Assembly: GCF_900112585.1 (NCBI RefSeq)
Contig: NZ_FOLY01000003.1
Span: 310,001 to 374,000 of the forward strand
Direction: 5' to 3'
From: Kushneria avicenniae
Lineage (GTDB): Bacteria; Pseudomonadota; Gammaproteobacteria; Pseudomonadales; Halomonadaceae
Length of the DNA: 64,000 bases
The position numbers and the translations under genes are program-made. The notes under the pieces are model-generated. The model saw nothing but the letters and a program-made list of their open reading frames with translations. It did not search any database and was not told the origin of the DNA. Below are positions 9,717-17,226 of this stretch, piece by piece. The first letter of the stretch is position 1; each line of letters begins with the position of its first letter.

Positions 9717-11900
9717 ATGGACACGAATCTTGAAGGACTACGTAAGGCTGCGGGAATATCTCAAGCAGAGATGGCCTCTTACCTCGAAATATCACAAAGC
9801 CAAGTTTCACGTTATGAAAAGGATCCTGATGAAGTTCCTTTGAAAATCTTTCGCAAGTGGCAAGCATTCTGTGGGCACATTTCAAGCAACCGCTCCCTCG
9901 ATCTAGGTGAGCATGATCCTATGGCCGAGATCGATAATCGTATCGAACTTATAAACGATTATTTGGATGCACACCCGATTCCGCCTTCTGACTTCTCTAT
10001 GGACCATCTAGAGAGAGACAGTGATGTAGCCTCTATCGACCATTTGCGTGAAACCATTAGTCGCGTTGGACGTAAACCTAGGGTTGGCTTGTTTGGTCGT
10101 TTTGATATGGGGAAATCTCGGCTAGCCAATATGCTGATGGGCGGCGATAGCCTACCAGCTCAGTATCAACCGACGACCAGTATCGCTTGCTTAATTCGCC
10201 ACATGGATGACAAGCCCGAGTGGCAACCAGAAAACGTTTGGATCATGGACTCAGGGTTCGATCTTGACCGGCCGGATGATGAAAAGCATTGCAATGCCCA
10301 CCGTTTAGTTGGTGGCGGTTATGAAGCACTAAGCGATCACGGAACTCACTCCAAGAATGGTGTAAAGCACACACGGAAAGATGCCGCGGCCGCTATTGTT
10401 TATGTTCGCTCAGACTTTTTAAAAGGTTGTGATTTGATAGACCTACCCGGCTATCAGAACCATGAAGACGATGACCAGCGCGCTGAAATGGCTCAGCGTA
10501 TCGCAGATGTCATTATCTATGTTTCTCTCGCAGCAGGATTTATGAATGAGCAGGATCGCGGTTATCTGGCACAGTTGACTCGCCATCTTCCTGCCTTCGA
10601 AACGCCAATGAATGGCCTTCCTCCACTTCGCAATCTGATGGTAGTGGCAACAAGGGCCGACATAGCCGGCAACGAACCCAACAAACTCCTTGAAATGGCC
10701 TGTCGTAACACTTTTGATGGGATTGGGGAGACTTTACAAGATCGTGGAGAGCAACTTGGCGTATCCCTCTCTCGCGACGACTTCTTAAATAGATTTTTCA
10801 CATATTCCGCTGACTCTCCTAGCTTTCGAAAAGACTTTGAGAATGACCTTGTGGAACTATTGGCAGATATTGCCCCACAGAGGATCTTAGAAAATCTTGA
10901 TCGCATAGTCCGTGATGCTAAAGCAAGCAATGCGAGAAGTTGTGACGGGATTATCGAATCGATCACTGGAAGGCTGGATAATCGAGAACGAGCACAACAA
11001 GAAATTAAAAGCGTTTTAGATAACGAAGATGAGCGAATAGAAAGAAAAAACGAACATGAGTCCAAAGTGCTTCGTTTAATCGAATCGCTTAAGCGAGAGT
11101 CATTATTAGAAGCATCGAATATCTATAGGAAACATACAGACGTAGATTACATAGAGAATATAATCAAACATAGATATGAAAATAAAAAGCAAGCAAAAGA
11201 GCTAGCCCCAACATATATAGTTGAACAAATTCAACGCGCCTTGGATAACAACCTGAAAAAAAAAGCTGAGCGCCTCAGAATCGAAGTTGACTCTTTTCTT
11301 GATCAATATCAAACGGCTATAGGAAAAGACTCTAACTTAAATGACAGTTGGAATTTCAATGCTAAGGGCGCTTTCATAGGTGCATTAGCGGGCTTTGGTA
11401 CTTTTGGGGCTCTAGCGACTTGGGCAAGCGTGGTGGCTGCCGGCAGTAATCTTGGCGGCTATATTCTAGCAGCAAAAATAGTTTCCATGCTGTCTTCGAT
11501 CGGAATCAGTTTAGGCGGCACTGGCACTGTCATGTCTTTAATAAGTTTATTGGGTGGCCCAATCACTATCGCCGTTGGTATCGGAATAGCGGTAGGTGCC
11601 GTTATAGCTTTCATAGCCGGCGATTCATGGGAACGCAGCTTAGCCAAGCGAATTGCCAAGGGATTAGATAAAGAAAATGCAATGGGAGTTATTACAAAGC
11701 AGTTAAACGGCTTTTGGGATGACACAAAGAAAGCTTTTGAACATGCTGCAAGTGAAACGGAAAAAGACTTCAAAAAGAAACTTAAAAGCCTGAGTCATAT
11801 TGCCTTTAACACTAATGTTGAAATACTTAAAGAGCATCTAGTTTTCGTAAGAGAGCTACGTGATTTCTTCGCAGGAATTCCTTGGAAATCGATCCAGTAA
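9717..11900 (+). CDS. XRE-type HTH fused to a dynamin-like GTPase with a hydrophobic C-terminal segment
   Basis: The 727-residue protein starts with a helix-turn-helix of the Cro/C1 (XRE) type (residues 4-52, LRKAAGISQAEMASYLEISQ). A GTPase domain follows with G1 GRFDMGKS (about 127-134), G3 DLPG (about 242-245) and G4 TRAD (about 311-314), the arrangement of bacterial dynamin-like proteins. Residues about 410-540 are charged and predicted helical. A glycine-rich hydrophobic stretch (about 551-636) could insert into membrane, and a helical tail ends the protein. Codon use is far more AT-rich than in the neighbours, indicating transfer. Dynamin-like GTPases such as LeoA/Eleos occur in defence loci, so a defence role is plausible but inferred. 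Confidence 0.8.
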   Translation: MDTNLEGLRKAAGISQAEMASYLEISQSQVSRYEKDPDEVPLKIFRKWQAFCGHISSNRSLDLGEHDPMAEIDNRIELINDYLDAHPIPPSDFSMDHLERDSDVASIDHLRETISRVGRKPRVGLFGRFDMGKSRLANMLMGGDSLPAQYQPTTSIACLIRHMDDKPEWQPENVWIMDSGFDLDRPDDEKHCNAHRLVGGGYEALSDHGTHSKNGVKHTRKDAAAAIVYVRSDFLKGCDLIDLPGYQNHEDDDQRAEMAQRIADVIIYVSLAAGFMNEQDRGYLAQLTRHLPAFETPMNGLPPLRNLMVVATRADIAGNEPNKLLEMACRNTFDGIGETLQDRGEQLGVSLSRDDFLNRFFTYSADSPSFRKDFENDLVELLADIAPQRILENLDRIVRDAKASNARSCDGIIESITGRLDNRERAQQEIKSVLDNEDERIERKNEHESKVLRLIESLKRESLLEASNIYRKHTDVDYIENIIKHRYENKKQAKELAPTYIVEQIQRALDNNLKKKAERLRIEVDSFLDQYQTAIGKDSNLNDSWNFNAKGAFIGALAGFGTFGALATWASVVAAGSNLGGYILAAKIVSMLSSIGISLGGTGTVMSLISLLGGPITIAVGIGIAVGAVIAFIAGDSWERSLAKRIAKGLDKENAMGVITKQLNGFWDDTKKAFEHAASETEKDFKKKLKSLSHIAFNTNVEILKEHLVFVRELRDFFAGIPWKSIQ

Positions 11901-12305
11901 AATCATGCTTTGAAAACCGGCTAATGTTTGATCAATTCAAATATTGAAAATAAACCTTTGCCTAAGCCCCCAAGCGCGCTGTCGACTCCCCGCCCCGCCT
12001 GCGCGCTAAATGGGTCGGTTTTATTGCACCCTTGCAAGGGCCGCCGGGCCGCGCCTGTACTGGGCCGCGCGGCGGTTTTATGGCGTCCAGAAACCTTGCG
12101 TTTCCTTGCATTTCACACCGGCCACACCGAGTGGTGTGGGGTCAAAAGCCGGCTCTGTGATACGCATTGTTGCGCTGACCTGAAAACGGGTGTCTCGTGC
12201 GATCCTCGTCAAGCTCTACTGGTCTTTTCAGCACAATATTTGAGTGCGCTGATTAAGTAAAGTTGTGTAACGGTGAAGTGAGACAAAAGCAGCATCTATC
12301 CCGAA
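11901..12305. other. Gap between the GTPase gene and cassette A
   Basis: No gene is supported here. Base composition returns abruptly to GC-rich after about 11,970. A small inverted repeat (CACACC, loop GAGT, GGTGTG) lies at 12123-12138, preceded by another CACACCGG copy at about 12114. I see no terminator with a T run after the GTPase gene. Confidence 0.4.
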
Positions 12306-12421
12306 CCCCTTCGCTCGCCAGAATGAAATGATCACGCCCTGATCCAGCCATTTCTGGCCCATCTTTTGTTGAGACTGATTCTCATTCCCCTGATACGTTT
12401 TCACACCTGTGATTTTTGAGT

Positions 12422-12642
12422 GGGAACACCGGGAACAGTGGGAACAAGGCTCAACCATGCGGGTTCCAGCGTGGGAACATTGTTCCCACTGAAAAATCGA
12501 GTGGGAACAGAAAAGGGCAAAAACACCCCTATACAGGTAGGTGTTCCCGTTTGTTCCCACTCTTTAGTGTTTTACCGGGAACAAGCGAGCCCGCCTGTGG
12601 CGCGGCTTCCGGCGAGGTGTTCCCACTGTTCCCGCTGTTCCC
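12422..12642. repeat. Iteron cassette A (core GGGAACA)
   Basis: Twelve copies of GGGAACA or its complement lie in fixed order. Forward copies start at 12422, 12431, 12440, 12473, 12503 and 12577; inverse copies start at 12481, 12542, 12552, 12618, 12627 and 12636. The first three and last three copies are each 9 bp apart and are mutual inverse repeats of about 25 bp. The pair at 12473/12481 makes a tight palindrome. Flanking invariants shared with the other cassettes are TCACACCTGTGA (12401-12412), CAACCATGCGGGTTCCAG (12452-12469) and TTCAGGTTCCTGT (12650-12662). Homology with cassette C extends outward to about 12306-12780. The likely role is an origin or a structured control element; this is inference. 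Confidence 0.9.
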
Positions 12643-12821
12643 GGTCGTTTTCAGGTTCCTGTGAAAACCTTCCTCACCGTTCCAACGCTCGATGAGAGTT
12701 GTCTGGCCACCATCACCGTCGGTTTTACCGATTCTTTCTCTTGGAGAGCGATGGGTTTGTGATCGTGGCCACCATAGTTGCCAGTGATGTGTATGGGGAG
12801 ACGCTTAACGATCTGACCTCG

Positions 12822-13163
12822 CTAGCGTGAAAATGACTTCTCGAAGGTATCGAGATCGAGTGCGATTCCTTCCTCAACCAAAAAATCGAGAGCTTTTGCA
12901 GATGCCTCAATTCTTTGGTTATCACCAAATCGCTGGGCAATTCGGACATTTTTAAGGAGTTTTTCCGTGACCACATGGCGGGGGAATTTTCGAAGCACGT
13001 CTGAGTGCTGATATATATCACGCTCTATCTGGGCACCTCGCTCTTCGGAAAGGTAGGTGCCGTGCCCCTCACTAGGAGGCTTTCTATTATATTCCACCTC
13101 TTCAATCAGACTGACAATTCTAGTTAATGCCTTACCTGCCTTCAGCTTGCCGAATATCCACAT
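12822..13163 (-). CDS. Orphan small protein between cassettes A and B
   Basis: This 113-residue hypothetical protein starts at the ATG at 13163 with CAGGGAAC upstream. It opens with MWIFGKLKAGKALTR and is mostly helical and charged, with no signal peptide, membrane segment or motif I recognise. It reads away from cassette B and towards cassette A, so cassette B could serve as its upstream region. Its composition is less GC-rich than the primase genes. I cannot assign a function; it may be satellite cargo. Confidence 0.6.
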   Translation of the reverse strand: MWIFGKLKAGKALTRIVSLIEEVEYNRKPPSEGHGTYLSEERGAQIERDIYQHSDVLRKFPRHVVTEKLLKNVRIAQRFGDNQRIEASAKALDFLVEEGIALDLDTFEKSFSR

Positions 13164-13366
13164 GATCGTTCCCTGCCTGTTCTCGACGATGCTCTTACTG
13201 GCGACTATCGAACATCGCACGAACTGTTGTTAATTATGGTGTTGTCTCTACCGCCCCCCTTCATCGATATGGAACCGAATAAGAGCTTTCAGGTTACGGC
13301 ACGAGCTTCAAAATGGAAATCGAGACTGATTCCCCTGATACGTTTTCACACCTGTGATTTTTGGGT

Positions 13367-13586
13367 GGCAACACTGGCAACAGTGGCAACGAGGCTCAAC
13401 CATGCGGGTTCCAGAGCGGCAACACTGTTGCCAGTCAGAAAAGCAGTGGCAACAGAATCAGGGTGAAAAACCCTTATATAGTGTGGTGTTGCCAGTTGTT
13501 GCCACTCTTTAGTGATTGACTGGCACCGCATCAGCCCGCCTGTGGCGCGGCTTTCAGCGACGTGTTGCCTTGTTGCCAGTGTTGCC
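13367..13586. repeat. Iteron cassette B (core GGCAACA)
   Basis: Same layout as cassettes A and C with a different core. Forward GGCAACA starts at 13367, 13376, 13418 and 13448, with near-copies at 13385 (GGCAACG) and 13522 (GGCACCG). Inverse TGTTGCC starts at 13426, 13487, 13497, 13563, 13571 and 13580. Relative to the first iteron the positions equal those of A, apart from one lost base near the right end. The invariant boxes recur: TCACACCTGTGA at 13346-13357, the 18-bp central box at 13397-13414, and TTCAGGTTCCTGT at 13593-13605. Its homology with A and C stops close to these boxes (about 13320-13630), so it is the shortest and most worn cassette. Confidence 0.88.
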
Positions 13587-13630
13587 ACTCGATTCAGGTT
13601 CCTGTGGCAGTCTGTCCTCACTATTCCAGA

Positions 13631-13942
13631 TCAGGGGGATGATTCATAAACGACTTCAAACTCGGGACCAAGCTCCGTTTGAAGTCTGGATCTCATATCA
13701 TGAGCGGCAGTTTCAAAAGCTCGAAACTCTTCCTGGCTCCAGGGGCTGGGGTCAGGTGGATAATCCCAGTTCAATGCCTTGTCATGCCAGGCAGTCAGCG
13801 CATGAAGCTTCTGGAGAGTGGCTTCCGATAGCGGCAGATTCTCTTCAATGGAGCCCACACTAAACCTTTCCCGAGCAGCATCATTTCCGCACCAGATACA
13901 TCCACCACCCCATTCAAACATCAGCCGTACCCTATAGAGCAT
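13631..13942 (-). CDS. Orphan small protein between cassettes B and C
   Basis: This 103-residue hypothetical protein starts at the ATG at 13942. It is rich in Trp and acidic residues (WGGGCIWCGND near the start, then DYPPDPSPWSQEEF), with a CxxC pair at about residues 16-19. I recognise no family. It reads leftward, directly upstream of cassette B, and its own upstream region merges into the left flank of cassette C. The repeated order cassette then small gene suggests modular cargo. The ribosome site is weak, so expression is uncertain. Confidence 0.5.
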   Translation of the reverse strand: MLYRVRLMFEWGGGCIWCGNDAARERFSVGSIEENLPLSEATLQKLHALTAWHDKALNWDYPPDPSPWSQEEFRAFETAAHDMRSRLQTELGPEFEVVYESSP

Positions 13943-14137
13943 TTGCCCGAGTCCCCTTGAACAAAAATGGTGATTCGACCACCCATTGCAGCATGAAGAT
14001 TACCGCGCCGGTCAAAGTCAGTAATCCCGCTCGCCAGAATGAAATGATCACGCTCCGATCCGACCCTTTCTGGCCTCTCTTTTGTTGAGTCTGATTCCCA
14101 TTTCCCTGATGCGTTTTCACACCTGTGATTTTCGACC

Positions 14138-14358
14138 GGGTACACCGGGTACACCGGGTACAAGGCCCAACCATGCGGGTTCCAGCGTGGGTACACTGTA
14201 CCCGGTCAAAAAATGACCGGGTACAGAATGAGGCAGAAATGTACCCATATTGGGAGGTGTACCCGTTTGTACCCACTCATATGTGATCTACCGGGTACAC
14301 GCCAGCCCAGTCATGGCGCGGGCTGGCGAGGTCTGTACCCGTTGTACCCGCTGTACCC
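14138..14358. repeat. Iteron cassette C (core GGGTACA), nearest to the replication genes
   Basis: Forward GGGTACA starts at 14138, 14147, 14156, 14189, 14219 and 14293; inverse TGTACCC starts at 14197, 14240, 14258, 14268, 14334, 14343 and 14352. Twelve of these thirteen sites fall at exactly the same offsets as in cassette A, and the copy at 14240 is extra. Invariant boxes are at 14117-14128, 14168-14185 and 14366-14378. Homology with A continues outward on both sides (about 14025-14490). The cassette lies about 180 bp from the gene cluster encoding the coiled-coil protein, DUF927 ATPase and primase, so it is the best candidate for the origin used by the resident enzymes. Confidence 0.9.
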
Positions 14359-14539
14359 GGTCGTTTTCAGGTTCCTGTAAACATCGTCCTCACCGTTCCG
14401 GCGCTCGATGAGGGTCGTTTGGCCATCATCACTGCATTTTTTACCGATCCTTTCCTCTGGCAAGCGATGGGGTTTGTAGCGGTGGCCACCACGTAAAAAG
14501 GGCCGCCCGAAGGCAGCCCCTGTTGGTATGGTTCGTTTG

Positions 14540-15349
14540 TCAGTGGGTTTTCTGACGCTGTAACTCCTGTGCCTGATTCTGCGCCCGCTGCTGAAGGCTG
14601 TTTTTCGGGCCGCTGTATTGCTGTTCGCAGGCCAGCAGTGACATGGCACGCAGTACGGTCAGGCTTTCCGGTGCCGGCGGTGTCTCCTGTGCCGGGTCGA
14701 TTTGTCGATTCAGCCCCATCAGACGTTTAACCAGCTTCTGCTGGAAGCGTTTGGCCTGTTCCTGCTCGACCCGGGCGCGGTGATCGGCCGGACCATGCTC
14801 CTGATTGTTCGGCTCACTTTTCACATCGTGGTCGGTCTTGCGCTTGACCTCCGGCAGCAGGGACAGCAGGTGGCGACCCTCGGGCAGATCCAGCAGCGCT
14901 GCGGTGGCATTCTCAAAAGCCTGTTCGACTTCCAGCCCCCATGCCTCCTGCCGCGCGACCTCGTATTTACGGCGGGCGTCGATCACGGCGATGTGTTGCT
15001 CGGTTAGTGGCGCCTGCAATTCGCCGGCCATGGACTCAAGTTCTTCGGCGGTCTCTCGGCTTTCACTGACCGAGCGTTTGACCTGCCGAATCTCTTTGGT
15101 CAGGTCGCCGTTGCTCTCGCGCAGCAGGTCGCGCCAGCGGCGGTCGTTGCTCTCGGCTTCTTCCCGGGACGCTGCCGCACCCTTGCTGAAGCGCTCGACG
15201 CGCTGGTGAAGGTCGGTCAGCGTTTCACGCTGGCTCAGGTACTCATTGCGGGCCTGTTCGTGTCGGGTCATGTGGTTGGCCATGGGGGCAGCTCCTGTCT
15301 GTGTATCGGCGGTGGTCGTGGTCTGGGCGTTGGCGTTGGCAGCGGTCAT
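14540..15349 (-). CDS. Coiled-coil protein of the island replication operon
   Basis: The 269-residue protein is rich in Glu, Gln, Arg and Ala, with long predicted helices (residues about 30-175). It has no motif I can name. I place the start at the ATG at 15349 with GGAG upstream; a second ATG at 15283 also has AGGAG and could give a 247-residue form. A GTG at 15454 overlapping the previous stop codon is less likely. It is the last gene of the leftward operon after the primase and DUF927 genes and ends next to cassette C. A replication or packaging accessory role is a guess from position. Confidence 0.6.
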   Translation of the reverse strand: MTAANANAQTTTTADTQTGAAPMANHMTRHEQARNEYLSQRETLTDLHQRVERFSKGAAASREEAESNDRRWRDLLRESNGDLTKEIRQVKRSVSESRETAEELESMAGELQAPLTEQHIAVIDARRKYEVARQEAWGLEVEQAFENATAALLDLPEGRHLLSLLPEVKRKTDHDVKSEPNNQEHGPADHRARVEQEQAKRFQQKLVKRLMGLNRQIDPAQETPPAPESLTVLRAMSLLACEQQYSGPKNSLQQRAQNQAQELQRQKTH

Positions 15350-15450
15350 GGGGTGGCTCCATGCAGTGGATGAGGGGGCGGCCATCAGGCCGCCCCGGAT
15401 TGCGGGGGTAAAGATGAGCGCGGCAAGCGGCGCCATAGCAGCGGTCGTTG

Positions 15451-17226
15451 TCACGACGTCGTGTTCTCCATGTCCAGCCGTTCGGGATCGATCACGAAAA
15501 ACCGCGCCGTACCGCCGCCGGGCAGGCGGTACTTTTTCTGTATCCGGCCCACCTCCACCTTGGCCAGTGCCTGGTGTGTATTGAGCGTTCGAAGGATGCG
15601 ATCCCGGCTGTAGCCTTCGACGGCTTCCAGCAGCGCGGCGCGGTTGAACAGGTACAGTCGGCGGTTGTCGTCCACCTCATAGAAGCCGGCACGGTGTGAG
15701 ACGTGGGCGGCAAGCTGGGCGTTAACGTCGGAGAAACGGCTATCGCCGTGCAGTGCGATGAAGTCGGCCAGCGCGGTGAGGATTTGCCGGTCTTCGGCGT
15801 TGCCGTCGCCGATGGTGGCCAGCCACTCCATGAACAAGAGCCGGCAGGCCTGAATGGCGGTTTCCGGTGGCCACGGCAGGATCTCCCATTCGCTGGCCAG
15901 CTCCCCGGCCAGCGCCATGGCGGCGAAGCGATCCGCCACACGTCCGGCCTGCGAGCTGGTGACGTTGAAGCGCCTTCTGATCTCGCCAAAGCGCCACGGC
16001 AGGCCGTTGGCCACGTCCTCATCGATCAGGTGTTCCACCAGTGCCGGACCGGCGTGGCCGTAGTGCTTTGATACTGCCCCGGTCAGGGTACGGTGGAAGG
16101 TTTCGCCGTCCATGCCGTGAACGTCATCAAAGGCGCGGTATTTGCGGGTGCCGGCGTTGATGTCCACCATGCGCAGTTCGGCCCCGGCATGTGCCGTGCT
16201 GCCGCCCATGGCGGCGTGATCGGAGAGCGAGCGCTCGCCGCTCGAGAGCGCCAGCAGGCGCCAGTAGTTCTTGGGCCGGCCTTCCCGCTCGCGGGTCATG
16301 GTGCCCTTGCCGGTGCCGTTGGCAATCGCGTAGGCGTGGCCCTGTATCTGCTTCGGGCTGGCCCGGCTCATCTCGTCGTTGATCATCACGGTGTCATTGC
16401 GAGACGACGCCTCGATCTCGACCCCGCCGCCGGACATGTCCCACGACACCTTGAAGCGATCCGGTGGCCCCCAGATCGTGGCGGCCACGTCCTGTGCCAG
16501 CGATTTGCCGCTGGAGGAATCCCCCACCAGATGGATGCCGCCGCCGTTGACGCCGACCTTTTTGAGCAGCGGCCCGGCCAGCGCGCAGCACACCGACAGG
16601 ATCAGTACCGGGTTGCCCAGGCATGGGGTGGCCACCTCTTGCTGCCATGCCTCCAGACTGCCCCGGGTGTCGAAGATCTTCGCTTCACGCCCGGAACTCT
16701 GGAACCGTACCCGGGTGCTGCCGATGATCCGCTCGGGCAGCACAAAGGCGCCGCTGCGTTCATGCCAGCCGGGCCTTGTGGTGGTTTCCAGCACCACATC
16801 AGGGGCGTGATGACTGGCCACGAACGCCGGAATGTATTTGCGGTGGTGGTAATCGACGATCAGGCCCTGACGCATCAACGGCTTCAGCACGTCGTCACCC
16901 TTGCCGGCCAGCGCCTCCATGGGAATGACGTATTCCAGCTCCCGGCCCCGGTGATAAAAGCGCACCAGCCGCCCGATGCTGCCGTCGTCGCTGTCGATGG
17001 TCTCGGCCTCGATATACAGCGGCGAGCAGATCCATAGGTCGAACGGCTGGCCGGGTTCATCCGGCGAGGTCTGCTTGATGCCGTGATACCAGGTGCCGGC
17101 CCGGTAGAGCCGCCCGTCGATGTTCACCGGGCCGTCATAGGTGGCAAAGCCGGGCCGGGTGATGCCCTCGCGCTCGGGTACGTTGGGATTGCCCACCAGT
17201 GACAGGTGCGGTTCGTGGTTGCTCAT
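15451..17226 (-). CDS. DUF927 domain ATPase, helicase-like replication protein
   Basis: The 591-residue protein has a DUF927 domain with Walker A GDSSSGKS (residues 235-242) and a Walker B-like MINDE (281-285), followed by a winged-helix-like C-terminal half. DUF927 proteins occur in satellites and integrative elements beside primases and are thought to act as replicative helicases, comparable with the helicase part of P4 alpha. The ATG overlaps the stop of the upstream primase gene (ATGA), so the two are translationally coupled. Together they would unwind and prime the island origin, and cassette C is the likely target. That link is inference. Confidence 0.85.
   Translation of the reverse strand: MSNHEPHLSLVGNPNVPEREGITRPGFATYDGPVNIDGRLYRAGTWYHGIKQTSPDEPGQPFDLWICSPLYIEAETIDSDDGSIGRLVRFYHRGRELEYVIPMEALAGKGDDVLKPLMRQGLIVDYHHRKYIPAFVASHHAPDVVLETTTRPGWHERSGAFVLPERIIGSTRVRFQSSGREAKIFDTRGSLEAWQQEVATPCLGNPVLILSVCCALAGPLLKKVGVNGGGIHLVGDSSSGKSLAQDVAATIWGPPDRFKVSWDMSGGGVEIEASSRNDTVMINDEMSRASPKQIQGHAYAIANGTGKGTMTREREGRPKNYWRLLALSSGERSLSDHAAMGGSTAHAGAELRMVDINAGTRKYRAFDDVHGMDGETFHRTLTGAVSKHYGHAGPALVEHLIDEDVANGLPWRFGEIRRRFNVTSSQAGRVADRFAAMALAGELASEWEILPWPPETAIQACRLLFMEWLATIGDGNAEDRQILTALADFIALHGDSRFSDVNAQLAAHVSHRAGFYEVDDNRRLYLFNRAALLEAVEGYSRDRILRTLNTHQALAKVEVGRIQKKYRLPGGGTARFFVIDPERLDMENTTS

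Noticed and set aside
12228-12560. Minus-strand ORF inside cassette A, with a similar ORF inside cassette C (13932-14276), both Cys-rich and alike in their ends
   Set aside because: The two share sequence because the cassettes are homologous. In cassette B the same frame is closed by a stop after about 23 codons, and the repeats encode low-complexity sequence. I treat them as accidental frames in non-coding DNA, though the likeness between A and C deserves a coding-potential test.
12422-14358. CRISPR array
   Set aside because: The repeats are only 7 bp, occur in both orientations, and have fixed non-variable spacers. No cas gene is present.
12306-14490. Integron attC sites separating gene cassettes
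   Set aside because: The cassette-like order is similar, but there are no attC core sites and no integron integrase in the window. The iteron geometry is unlike attC.
16093-17037. Plus-strand ORF of 314 codons inside the DUF927 gene
   Set aside because: Antisense shadow of a gene with clear Walker motifs, and no ribosome site.
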